The translations under genes were made by a program, and so were the position numbers. Shown here piece after piece: positions 11,140 through 21,339 of a stretch of 64,000 nt of DNA (position 1 is the stretch's first letter; every line of letters starts with the position of its first letter). This stretch comes from Adineta vaga (Eukaryota > Rotifera), in assembly GCA_021613535.1 (NCBI GenBank), contig CP075492.1:10354001-10418000 (forward strand). Direction: 5' to 3'. Below the pieces are notes generated by a model. The model was given only the letters and a program-made list of their open reading frames with translations, had not been told where the DNA came from and did not search any database.

Positions 11140-13377
11140 ATGCCTATATTCGAAGGTCTTGGTTCTCGTGCGACATCAAGAGTAACGTTTCATGACGGAG
11201 ATGGTAAACAACATGGACGCTCATCGGGTCATCCAACTGAAGGTGGTGAACGTGGTGTTACTAGTGCGGCAGGATCATTACATTCTCAATATGCTCATCA
11301 ACAAAGTCTTGAGTTAAAAAAGAAAGAAGAAATAAATCCATTCAAATTCTCACCTGATGTGGATTTCTGTGCATTGAGTCAACTTGATAAACGTGAAAAA
11401 GCTCAAGTATGTCGAAAGAAGCTTCACTTGTTTTTCGTATGTAGAATATTATTCATTTGAATTCAAAGGAACGAGAACGTATGCAAAATTTGAAAGTTCA
11501 TGAAAAATTATCAAAAGCTCAACAGTTAATGAAAGGAAGACGTTTTCGTGTTTTGAAAGAAATCGATAAAGAAATTGAAGAAGAAGTAAGCTCTTTTAGC
11601 CTTGAAAAAATAATAAATATATTATGCATACATTTTCTTCTGTAGCGAATTCAAAATAAAGAAACACGTGTTCCATCAACACGTGATAATAAATCATGGT
11701 TAGTTGCAATTACTCGTAATCGTCGAGTAGAAAATGAAAGTTTACAAGATTTTATTGGAAAAAAACGTAGCATGTTTGTTTTACAAGTAAATTAGATTTA
11801 TCTTTCATTATAAGATCATCATTTTTATTCTATTTTTTTCTAGTATGAATTATCTGTTAAACGTACTGAAATGCGTAAACTTGAAGAAATAACTGCTGCA
11901 GAAGAACAACGTATTGAAAAGGCTGAAAAAGATCTTGAAGAAGATGCTGTATGATTTTTTTTCATTTCTGATTAATTGCAAACATTCAATTCATGTTGTT
12001 TTTATTAGCATATGTTCGATCAATTTCTTGTTGCAAATAATAAGAATGCAAATGAAGCTGCTCGTTTGTAAGAAAATGTCTACGTTTATTTCTAAAACAT
12101 TAATATTCATTTTATTTTTCGTTTATATAGAGCTGATGAAGAAGCGAAGAAAAAGTTAGAAAAAGTATCAGAAATCAAACGTTTACATACACAAATCACA
12201 CAATTGAAAAGTGAACTTGGTCGTCGAGAAGATGAATTAAAAGAATTAAAAGAATACAAACAATTTCTCGATCAAATAACACCATCGGTAATGTTAACTA
12301 TCTACTATGGAAGTATATATTCACTTTTATCTTAGGAATGGAAAGAGGAACGTCGTCAAAAATTACGACAAGAACGTGCTGTAAATCAAAAAGTTGAAAC
12401 ACGTTCGACAGTTTCTGATGATCAATCAAGTAAATCTGGTAGTCGACCACATAGTCGTGTTACTGATACTCGAAGTGTTAAACGTGGAATTAGTGGTACA
12501 GCGAATAAAACGTCCGGTACTCAACGACGTACATCCAATATGACACATGATAATGATTCAACAGCAGTTAAACCAAGCAATGAAGTAGACATTAATGATT
12601 TAGATAATGATTTTGAATTATACTTTACTGATCCACAACAATTATTAGAGATTTTCACTGAACTAGAAGAACAAAATTTATCTTTAATTCAAAATAGTCA
12701 AGATCATGAAGAGCAATTAGAAGAGATTACTCGAGATTTACAAAGAACGATGAAAGACAAGAATGCAGAAACCGAAAATTTACAACGACAAGTTACTGAA
12801 TTAGAATATGCGATTAGAGCTGAAGAACATAAAGAAAAAGAATTAACCACGAAAGTCGGGTATGAAAAAGATCATCACATTTCTATGTCGAATTTAATCG
12901 AGATTTTTTTTCTATTCTTATTATTATTTTAGAGCTCATTCATTAGTTAATACTGAGAGTAAACAGGAGGAATATCTCAATCAATTATCGGGTATTATTG
13001 GTGATGTTTATAAGAAGATTTTCAATGAAAATCCTGTTACTAGTGATCCGTTAAAAAATTTAGCATCGATTGAAAATCGTTTGGAAGAATTGTTTCAAGA
13101 AATTGATCTTCTCAATCCTGATCGTTTACAAGAAGCTGAAAAGGCGAAAGAAAAAGAACGACGTATTCGTTTACGTGAACAGAAGAAACTTGAAGAAGAA
13201 CGAATTAATGAAGAGAAGAAACGTAAAGCAGCTTTACGTGCAAAAGAACCACCAAAGAAACATCTTGGCCGACCAATAGCCGAACGTTCACGACCACCCG
13301 ATGTGAAAAAGATCGATCAAGATACGATCAACAAAACGAACGAAGAAGAAGAGGAACTTGCTTATTATTTTACTTGA
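11140..13377 (+). CDS. CFAP100: Cilia- and flagella-associated protein 100 (CCDC37/MIA1)
   Basis: Axonemal coiled-coil protein; its Chlamydomonas counterpart MIA1 works in the modifier-of-inner-arms complex that controls inner dynein arms. Exons 11140-11406, 11469-11585, 11646-11786, 11844-11948, 12009-12067, 12131-12287, 12336-12859 and 12933-13377 give 604 residues (human 611). The conserved core is INPFKFSPDVDF, NKSWLVAITRNRRVENESLQ, DFIGKKRSMFVLQYELSVKR and KLEEITAAEEQRIEKAEKDL; long charged coiled coils follow. A Ser/Arg-rich linker lies around residues 305-345 and the C-terminus is Lys/Glu-rich. ATG 11140 follows a TTTCAG acceptor. Cilia are prominent in the rotifer corona, so an expressed gene is expected. 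Confidence 0.9.
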
Positions 13378-13544
13378 ATATATACATAGATATCTCATTT
13401 CTGTCATGTGTGTCTTTTATGCCGTCCAATTACTTTCTTTTTTTCTATTCATTGGAATGAATTTTGAAAAATATTTCTTTATTTTAAAATAATAACTAAA
13501 AATGTCGTTTTTCTTTTTGAAAATTTTTAATAAAAGAAATGAGT

Positions 13545-14762
13545 TTATACAAAACATTTGTTTAAGAACATTGAATGTAACATATTTTCATGTGGTACAC
13601 GTAATTGAAATGCTAAAGTAGCAACGACTGGAATTAGAAGACCAATAGCGTTAAAAAAAGCTCCCCAGAACGAAGAAACTTTTTGTTGAACAACCAGAGT
13701 ACCGGCAAATGTACCAAAATTATTCGCTACAGCAGCAAGTAAAGCAAGATAGGCAGAATATTTTGTATATGAAGGAAATAATTGCTGACGTAGAATCATA
13801 CTATCCGGTCCACAATAGAGATAATGCCATTGAAGTAAAGTTGAAAGTGAAAATATCGCTGTAAGTGTTACTGTAAAAAGAACAGCTGCTGATGAAGGAG
13901 TAACAGTAACTTCTTGTAATTTTGGATGTGAAGTTTTCAGAGGGAATTTGAAGAATACTTCCCATAATTTATAAGGTTTATGTTTCAATCCAACTTGATG
14001 TGGTCGTTTTGGTGGTTTGAAATATTCTAAATCCAATTGAGTAGCATAATAAGGATTGGTTTTATTCGTATAAATATGTTGAATAGAATCATTCCAAGCC
14101 AAAATACATGTAAGGAAACTATAGATTGCACAGAGATATCCGAAAGGAGCAAACCATGGATGTGCACCGAAATACCAACTTAATGACCAGCCAACAAAAG
14201 ACAGACCTAGTGTAACACCGACACCAAATGCTCGAATAGTTGGAATATCAAAACTTGGAATTCGTTGAGGAATAAGAAGAGCACCAAAGATACAATTGAA
14301 TACAATACATAAAACTGCCAAACCGTAAAGATAACTTGGAGGATGTTGATCTGTCCATGAATTGTAAACGATTAAAGTCATTGGCAAGAGAAGAGAAAGA
14401 ATACCAGATAAACGATGAATAATTGATATAATTGCTTTCCAACTGCCAATACGAGTGAGAGGAAGTGCCCATGTCAATATAATTAAATAAGGTACTAGAG
14501 TGAGAAAGAAGAATGTTTTCCAAGAAGCAATGGCTGAGAATAGAACAGCACATAGCAAACATAAAATACTGAGACCAATCAACCAAACATTGAATGCACC
14601 TATTGTATGATATGACTTGTGAAAAATACGTGTCAAAGACGATAGCGTTTGTACTTCATTATTCGTTATCATCTTCGTATCAATATATTTTTTGATAAAT
14701 CGAATAGAAGTCAAGTCTCGCAGTAATATTGGCAACGTAAAATCCACATTATTTTCATTCAT
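13545..14762 (-). CDS. Intronless multipass membrane protein, family not recognised
   Basis: A single open frame of 405 residues from ATG 14762. After a 50-residue soluble N-terminus there are about ten to eleven hydrophobic segments, for example VWLIGLSILCLLCAVLF, FFFLTLVPYLIILTWAL, ILSLLLPMTLIVYN and a last one near IGLLIPVVATLAF. A polar loop (about residues 245-290) is rich in Lys/Pro (YFKPPKRPHQVGLKHKPYK). I do not recognise the family; a transporter or membrane-bound enzyme is possible, but no motif decides it. It is convergent with CFAP100, with stops 168 bases apart. The lack of introns contrasts with its neighbours and allows, but does not prove, a transferred gene or retrocopy. Confidence 0.72.
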   Translation of the reverse strand: MNENNVDFTLPILLRDLTSIRFIKKYIDTKMITNNEVQTLSSLTRIFHKSYHTIGAFNVWLIGLSILCLLCAVLFSAIASWKTFFFLTLVPYLIILTWALPLTRIGSWKAIISIIHRLSGILSLLLPMTLIVYNSWTDQHPPSYLYGLAVLCIVFNCIFGALLIPQRIPSFDIPTIRAFGVGVTLGLSFVGWSLSWYFGAHPWFAPFGYLCAIYSFLTCILAWNDSIQHIYTNKTNPYYATQLDLEYFKPPKRPHQVGLKHKPYKLWEVFFKFPLKTSHPKLQEVTVTPSSAAVLFTVTLTAIFSLSTLLQWHYLYCGPDSMILRQQLFPSYTKYSAYLALLAAVANNFGTFAGTLVVQQKVSSFWGAFFNAIGLLIPVVATLAFQLRVPHENMLHSMFLNKCFV

Positions 14763-15826
14763 TGTATATAATTGATAATATCGAAATATAAGACAATAGA
14801 GAACTTAGCTTACTATTTATATGAGAAAGATTTTATCAATCGACGAAGGAAGTAAGAATGATGTCATGAATAAAGTATAAACCAAAGAAATGTCTTTACT
14901 ACATATTTATGTTTCATCATGAATGAAATTACAGAGAAATATTATATTTTTATTATAATGAGTCATGTTTTGTTCCGTTGTGAATCAGAATCGAACAGAC
15001 ACATTCTTGCCAACAACTATTTTCTGATTCATACTAGAGTTTCCAAGATTAATAAATGTTATATTTAGACTAAAGGTGAAGAAGATATTGATATACGATA
15101 CAAAAAATTGATAACTGCATCATCTTAAAAATGACAGAGCGCTTTGTTAGTCAGATAAGATTCATTCTGCATCCTGAATAAACAAAACAAAGTCATAAAA
15201 ACAGAATTCTGTATACAAACAAGTAATGTTCATTGAAAGTCGATTCATTCGGCCCTAGATTGTCATGATCTACATGTGAGTTTCACCATAGAAGTGGTCA
15301 CTTTGTACTGTATTACCGGCAAATTCTATATATTGCATTGAATTTTTGTTGCTAGACCGTGCATATTCTTTCAGTCTACGGAACATGTACATCTTGATCT
15401 ATTCTAATTTTGATGATGGATTTCATTGACAAAACTAAAATGGCTTCGTTTATCACAATACATATGTATCGCTGTAAAGACGGACATGATTTTCGATAAG
15501 ATCAATTTGTAGAATATGGAAACATCTAATTACTTGCTTATTGTTTGAGACCAAGCGACATCTAGTAATATTTTCAAATGGTTATTGATGTTTAACCTAT
15601 CTACACGTGTATGTCACCGACTGATTTTTTAATATTTACCTAATTTTGAACAAATAAATTCAAGAAAATTGAGATTCTTTTCATCATCTACTATTCTACA
15701 TGCTCTATCACATCGATCAATAAGTAGTACAATCAAGTTAAGTTCATTTTTTAGAGAATACTATTGGCGCAATTAGTTTTTTTCCCTAAAATTTCTTCGA
15801 TATTATAATGAATTACTATAGGTAAG
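14763..15826. other. Intergenic
   Basis: About 1.06 kb of AT-rich sequence between two divergent genes. No coding exon, tRNA or repeat array was recognised. It ends in an ATAG acceptor-like site 4 bases before the next ATG. Confidence 0.4.
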
Positions 15827-16825
15827 ATGTGTGAACGATCACGATTGTTTCTTCTCGAAGCTAAATCGATCTTGTCTGAACTTCTCAATCGTACTCTTGA
15901 ATTGTTCGATCTATGTCTTCGAGTACTTGAACATTATCGTCTTACTGAATTTCTCATTGAACGTGAACAACAGCGAGATTATCGATATTTCTCTCTTCAG
16001 AAACCATGTCGATTGAATTATAATATTATGTCAGATTTAAATACTTATCTTCAACGTTTATATACAACATGTCGTTTAACGAAAAGTAATTTACGTTCAT
16101 TACATGCTGCTCGAATCACATCAACGGATGGTTATATTGTGATTGATGATGAAATCTATGAACTGGTAAAATTGTTTAAATCAAAACTAAACAATATTCA
16201 ATCTGAAAAACTCGAACAAGAAAAACCAATCAAAACCAATGAACGACGATACTATTCACAACGTCTAATCCATAGTTCTCGAACAACACAACCATTTACA
16301 TTTCATTCGAAGACTTCAAAACAGAAAAATAATTCACAAAACTCTTTTCCTCACTCATCGGAACATGAAGAATCTTATCAAATATTGCAATCATTTCAAA
16401 AAATATCTCGATTTTATCATTTTCTTCTTAAACAATTCTACGGTGTTCATAGTGTTCAAGATTCTGATGTTCTTCAGCCTATTGTCATCAGTATCATCCG
16501 ATTACTTTTGTTTATTACCAATAAATTAAAAGAAAATCTTCAGATCATTTCACCCATCAAAATTCATCACAATCGTTTTAGTGTTCAACAACATGACGAC
16601 GTTTGTCAAGAACAGAAAACATCCGATTCAAATAAACCAAAATATCATATTATTGAAATTCAAGCTGATAATATCGAATCAATCAAATCTGTACAGGATA
16701 ACACAGCTATCAATTATGCTCAAAATGATAATTTTGAAACAATTGAAGAAAAAGATGAGAAGAGTATATTAGAGTTCGATGAAGACGAATTTTATCGTTT
16801 AGCTAATCTTCAACGAGATGATTAA
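15827..16825 (+). CDS. Hypothetical protein, 332 residues
   Basis: Single open frame from ATG 15827 to a TAA at 16825, preceded by CTATAGGTAAG. The N-terminal 110 residues are predicted helical and Leu-rich (LLEAKSILSELLNRTLELFD, LCLRVLEHYRLTEFLIERE). A polar Ser/Lys/Gln linker follows (about 140-185), then a second helical stretch (YQILQSFQKISRFYHFLLKQ, PIVISIIRLLLFITNKLKEN) and an acidic tail (ILEFDEDEFYRLANLQRDD). No signal peptide, catalytic motif or known family is apparent. Codon use resembles neighbouring genes, so it is probably real. It may have an upstream exon or belong to a fast-evolving family. Confidence 0.6.
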   Translation: MCERSRLFLLEAKSILSELLNRTLELFDLCLRVLEHYRLTEFLIEREQQRDYRYFSLQKPCRLNYNIMSDLNTYLQRLYTTCRLTKSNLRSLHAARITSTDGYIVIDDEIYELVKLFKSKLNNIQSEKLEQEKPIKTNERRYYSQRLIHSSRTTQPFTFHSKTSKQKNNSQNSFPHSSEHEESYQILQSFQKISRFYHFLLKQFYGVHSVQDSDVLQPIVISIIRLLLFITNKLKENLQIISPIKIHHNRFSVQQHDDVCQEQKTSDSNKPKYHIIEIQADNIESIKSVQDNTAINYAQNDNFETIEEKDEKSILEFDEDEFYRLANLQRDD

Positions 16826-17055
16826 ATATATTTTGATGATATTTTCGTTAGACATACCGTTTAAAAATTGATTTATATTACATTTTCCCTATAGTCTGTG
16901 ATCACGATACTTAAAAGACTAACAAAAAAGTAGTTCGTATTCTTTTTTCCAACTAATGGTTTTTCAAAGTAGTAACTTATTCAGTGATGAAACACACAAT
17001 ACGTTAGATACTATCTTTTTTCTTTAAATTTATATCTATTATTAATTTATTCTAG

Positions 17056-20000
17056 ATGTTTTTTATTGTTTTTGTAATCTTAATTAGTATTTCTTTCCAT
17101 GATTGTCAAACAACAGCTGACAATACTTCAACTCAACAGCATGATTTTCAAGCTTGTATCCTTTTTTCTCTGTTGAATAGCGGGAGTTTTTTTTCTTCTT
17201 CATATCATCATAGTTTCTATTCTTATTTGTATACAAACAAAACAAAAACAGCTATAGCATGTCAAGTCCATCAAAGCAAGTTCATTTCTTACCATTTCTT
17301 GATCAAAATTATGAGCACATTCAACGTGAATGTTTACGTACGAAGAGTTTATTTGTTGATACGAAATTTTCTCTGGATCAAACATTTCTCAATAGAGATG
17401 AAGTGAAAAAAAATGTCATTTGGCGACGACCATACGATGTAACTAGTACACCGAAATTTTTTCTTAAAACACCACATCGTCGTGATCCAGGACAAGGTGA
17501 TCTATCTGATTGTTGGTTTGTAGTTGCTATTGCTAATCTAACACTTCATAAACAAATATTCGAACGTGTTGTACCGCTAAATCAAACATTCGATAAACAA
17601 AATGGTTATACTGGAATATTTCATTTTCGTTTTTGGCAATTCGGTTTATGGTATGATGTTGTTATTGATGATTATTTGCCATTTAATAAGAAAACAATTC
17701 AGCCCTGGTGTTCATGGAATCGTCAAGAACCGAATGAATTTTGGGTTGCATTAATCGAAAAAGCATATGCAAAATTAAATGGTGGATATCGAAATCTAAT
17801 TGGTGGTGCACCTATAGAAGCATTTACTGATTTAACAGCGGGCGTTGAACAACGTTTTAAATTAAATGAAACAATTAAAGAACGTAAACAATTTTTTAAT
17901 TTTATTGTTGATAGTTTAAAACATTCTTGTCTGATGGCTTGTTCGATTAATCCTAAAGATGATGGATCAGATTTAGAAGAAATTAAACCAAATGGTCTTG
18001 TAGTTGGTCATTCTTATTCGATTACTGCAGCAAGATATTTAAAGTTTAAGAAACAATTATTGCCCATGATTCGTATACGTAATCCATGGGCAAATGAAAT
18101 TGAATGGGCTGGTGCGTGGCATGATCGAGATATGAGATGGAATCATTTAGATTCAGAAGAAAAGAAAAGGATGTCATGGCAAGATTCAGAAGATGGCGAG
18201 GTAGTACAATTCTTATCATTGACAATTTATGATCTTGTGTACTATTGCAGTTTTGGATGACATTTCAAGATTTCTTTGTTGAATTTGATATTCTCGAAAT
18301 TTGTCATCTATCACCGGATACATTTGAAGAAGAACTTCATCTTGATACAGATTCTCATTTCATCTACACTCCACCAAATACAGGCACAATGACACCATCT
18401 GTGATCAAAGATCATCGTACATCTTTACGTATGTCAATTCCAACATCTTTACTAGCTGATTATTTACCTTTTCAACGTAAAACATGGTCATGTCTATCAT
18501 TTGAAGGTGAATGGATTGAAAATCTTTCTAGTGGTGGTCGATGTATAACGACATGTGAACATGGATGTCATTTCTGGAAAAATCCACAATATGAAATCGA
18601 AACTAGTTCCGAAGATGCAACTATGAAATGTGCAATTGTTATATCACTTATGCAAAAATATAATCGTCTTAGACCAACAGATAATCCGATTGATCGTTAT
18701 GATTATATTCAAGTAAAAGAAGATTTCTTCCCTCCTTATAAACTTCCATCACTACATAATCTCAGGCTCGAATTTATAAAGTAAAGACAAGAAATTCGAT
18801 TCCATCATCGTCCACTGGTCGATCTTATGGTCGACATTTAGAAAGAAGAATGTACAAAAATGATGATCTTGAATACGTTGGATATACAGGTTCTTATATT
18901 AATCGACGTGAAGTTACATTATATCTACGAGTTACCACGGGCAAATATCTTATCATTCCAAGTATCTACGAAGTAATGATATTAAACCAAAAAAACAAAT
19001 GCACTTTCAAATTTCAACCTATTATTTTATAGCCTAATAAAAACGGTCATTTTCTCTTACGAATCTTTATTGAAACGAATTATTCTATGCAACATTCATC
19101 CATTCAACCATCTTCATTAATGAATGATCTATTAACACGTTTTACTATTGCTAATCCTGTTAGTTCATCACCAAAATCAAACCAATCAAAAATGAATCTC
19201 TTCAAATATTTCTGTCCATTTGATTGTTCATCATCGAATAGACTTGATGAACAATCACCTGAAATATATTTCGATAGACAGAAACAAAAAAGCGAAATAC
19301 ATATTTTTCAATCCAATTAATTTTCCTTAACTCCTTTTTTTCTTCTTATTTGAAATTAATAGATCAATCAATGTTCAGAACAAAACGAAAAGAACATCAT
19401 CATATTATTCAAACATTAGGACAAATGCAAACTGATGTAAAACGTTATAAAGCTGTACAAATGTTAATGGATCAAATATTCAAGGTTAAGATTCATAAGT
19501 AGAAACGATTGTAAGATCATGAATTTTCTTAGGTGTTGAATGAAAGTCGAATTGCATTAACAAGTGCTGGTTTCGTTCCATCAATTTCTCCTTTTCCGAC
19601 TGATGAAACTACTCGTGAACGTATGTTTGATTCCTCTCACTAGTTTTTTCATATAATTATTTACTATTTAGAATTATCATTACTTCTTGAGAATGTTCTT
19701 TTTCTTGGTGATCTTGCACTTTTCTTTCCTGATGTATTCCATCGGTTTTATGATAAAGATCAACAACGTCGAACAGTTACATCATGGTCATATTCTTTTG
19801 CTGCTGAAACAGAATTTTATGATGAAAAATCTTTGGAAATTCTATCATTAGTAAGAAAAAAAACAATTCGACCTTTCTTTTTTTTCCCGAATAATCGACC
19901 GTTCTCTGTATTTTCTAGATGGCTCAAGAACTCAATTTAATCGAACGATCACCTTCATTTCATAATCCATATGTTTTCAAAGAAAATCATTCAGTAAAAA

Positions 20001-20222
20001 AAAGCTCGACTAATAATAGATGAATGAATATTCATAAGAATTTTTCTTTCTCGATTAGAAAAAACCAGCTGTAGTCGTTGACGATCAATCAGAACAAATG
20101 TCGAAAAAGAAATCAAAAGAAAAAATCAAGAAAAAAAGAGGTAGGAAAACGAAGATTAGTTTTTCGATGATTCATTGATTATTTCAGGACCTGGTTTGTC
20201 CGGTAGTCGTGTTGATTTGTGA
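17056..20222 (+). CDS. CCDC134: CCDC134 homologue, split by a 2.2-kb intron that contains a calpain gene
   Basis: Secretory-pathway protein; vertebrate CCDC134 has a signal peptide and ends in an ER-retention-like QSEL. Exons 17056-17155, 19363-19484, 19533-19620, 19672-19850, 19919-19993, 20059-20140 and 20188-20222 give 226 residues (human 229), all phases consistent. Exon 1 encodes a signal peptide (MFFIVFVILISISFHDCQ). It joins in phase 1 to exon 2 to give YQSMFRTKRKE, equivalent to the human YKKMFEVKRRE block. Later hallmarks are NVLFLGDLALFFPDVFHRFY (human [20 protein letters not shown]), LSLMAQELNL and FHNPYVFK, then a Lys-rich tail ending SGSRVDL. A TTTATTCTAG acceptor-like site precedes ATG 17056. 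Intron 1 (17156-19362) contains the calpain gene on the same strand. Confidence 0.85.
17259..19320 (+). CDS. Calpain-type cysteine protease with complete catalytic triad
   Basis: Calcium-regulated intracellular protease of the calpain clan. Exons 17259-18200, 18251-18712, 18766-18972 and 19033-19320 give 632 residues. The peptidase core carries the triad: Cys85 in DPGQGDLSDCWFVVA, His251 in GLVVGHSYSIT and Asn275 in IRIRNPWANEIEW. DGEFWMTFQDFF follows across the first splice, then a beta-rich domain III (LSFEGEWIENLSSGGRC...NPQY) and a second C2-like stretch (EVTLYLRVTTGKYLIIP, NKNGHFLLRIFIET). There are no penta-EF hands, so it is an atypical calpain. The Cys motif has LSD instead of the usual LGD. 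The ATG lies one base after AGCTATAG, a possible trans-splice acceptor. The whole gene sits inside intron 1 of CCDC134. Confidence 0.92.
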
Positions 20223-20759
20223 TTTCAATGATAATTGCTTTTCATATATAAGACTGTCATTTTGTTTTTTCTTTTTATATTTCCTTTTTTCTCTCTATTA
20301 TTAATAGATTGATACCATGTTTAATAGAGGGAGGAAATCTGAATAAAATCAACATTACTTTAATGGAAATCGTGCATCTACTAAGAAGAGTTCGTTCATT
20401 ATAAATGACTACTTTTCTTTTATAAATTAATAGAAAGAGATTACTTCAATGAACTAGCGAGACGTTAGTTTCCTGTGGATATGCACATAGACAGAAGCAA
20501 AAAGAATGAAGAAAATGTCGACAATCAACAACGATAACTGATTTTTTTTCTTTCTTTCTCTTTGAGAAAGGTAAGTGGAATAGAAGATCAGAATAGGGGG
20601 GAAAATGGAATAGGGAAATTTTTTTCCCTAACATTACCAATAACTCTTCAAGTGTGTGTGTGTGTGTGTCTTTCTATTCTCGGTAAAACTAACAGACATC
20701 ATGCAATAGTGAACTATTTCCATTGTGTATATTATAAAAAGTAGAGCGACAATTTTAAA
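20223..20759. other. Intergenic with GT microsatellite
   Basis: About 540 bases without a recognisable exon. It contains a (GT)9 tract at about 20652-20669 and several T-runs. It is the presumed 3' region of CCDC134 and promoter of the YbaY-like gene. Confidence 0.45.
20652..20669. repeat. (GT)9 microsatellite
   Basis: Perfect GT dinucleotide tract in the region between CCDC134 and the YbaY-like gene. Confidence 0.9.
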
Positions 20760-21248
20760 ATGAATAAATCAAGTAAGCCTAGAATTTATAGAAAGAAAAA
20801 AAAACCACTCAAACATTATGATTTAGATATTTCAACACAACGACGGCCAAGTATGATGACTCGAAGTACCTTGTGTGGCGTTATTGAAAGTTTAGATGAA
20901 CAGTGTATGTTAGATCCAAGTGATGTTGTTGTTGTTGCTCTTTGTGATATAACACTTTGGGATTGGACTCGTCTCGACTGGCCACATATACCTCAACGTC
21001 TCGTTGTTTCCAAAGTTAAACTTGATAATTGTGATTATTTTCCTATACCATTTACAATTTATTATGAAGAAGATGAAATTGATGACAATCTTTGTTATGG
21101 TGTTCGATGTGACATCTTCGATAAAAATCAAGAATTGAAATATAGTTCCGAACGATTCATTAATGTTTTGACGGAAAAAAATCCGAGAACAAATGTACAT
21201 ATTACCATTGTACCGTGTGACATTGAATCAAGAAAAACGCATCATTAG
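20760..21248 (+). CDS. YbaY/YscW-like beta-sandwich protein
   Basis: Intronless, 162 residues. After a basic N-terminus (SSKPRIYRKKKKPLKHYD) comes a domain resembling the bacterial YbaY lipoprotein / YscW type III secretion chaperone family. It has GVIESLDEQCML...DVVVVALCDITL, then PQRLVVSKVKLDN, then the typical FPIPFTIYYEEDEIDDNLCY, GVRCDIFDKNQELKYSSE and NPRTNVHITIVPC. Bacterial members start with a lipoprotein signal; this one has none and would be cytosolic or nuclear. The role is unknown. The family is largely bacterial, so horizontal acquisition is a reasonable inference. It converges with AIP, with 91 bases between the stop codons. Confidence 0.65.
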   Translation: MNKSSKPRIYRKKKKPLKHYDLDISTQRRPSMMTRSTLCGVIESLDEQCMLDPSDVVVVALCDITLWDWTRLDWPHIPQRLVVSKVKLDNCDYFPIPFTIYYEEDEIDDNLCYGVRCDIFDKNQELKYSSERFINVLTEKNPRTNVHITIVPCDIESRKTHH

Positions 21249-21339
21249 ATGGACGAATTATGACTAGTTAAATCAAAATTAATACAAAAGAAAAGTCACA
21301 ACAGCGAAGAGAAACATAAAATAAATAAACTTGTTTGTT

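Noticed and set aside
14980-15010. Sequence resembling a reverse tRNA B-box (GAATCGAAC)
   Set aside because: No matching A-box or cloverleaf stems around it.
17156-17406. Reading the 17056 frame as the N-terminus of the calpain (secreted calpain)
   Set aside because: No splice joins it in frame to ATG 17259, while it joins perfectly to CCDC134 exon 2.
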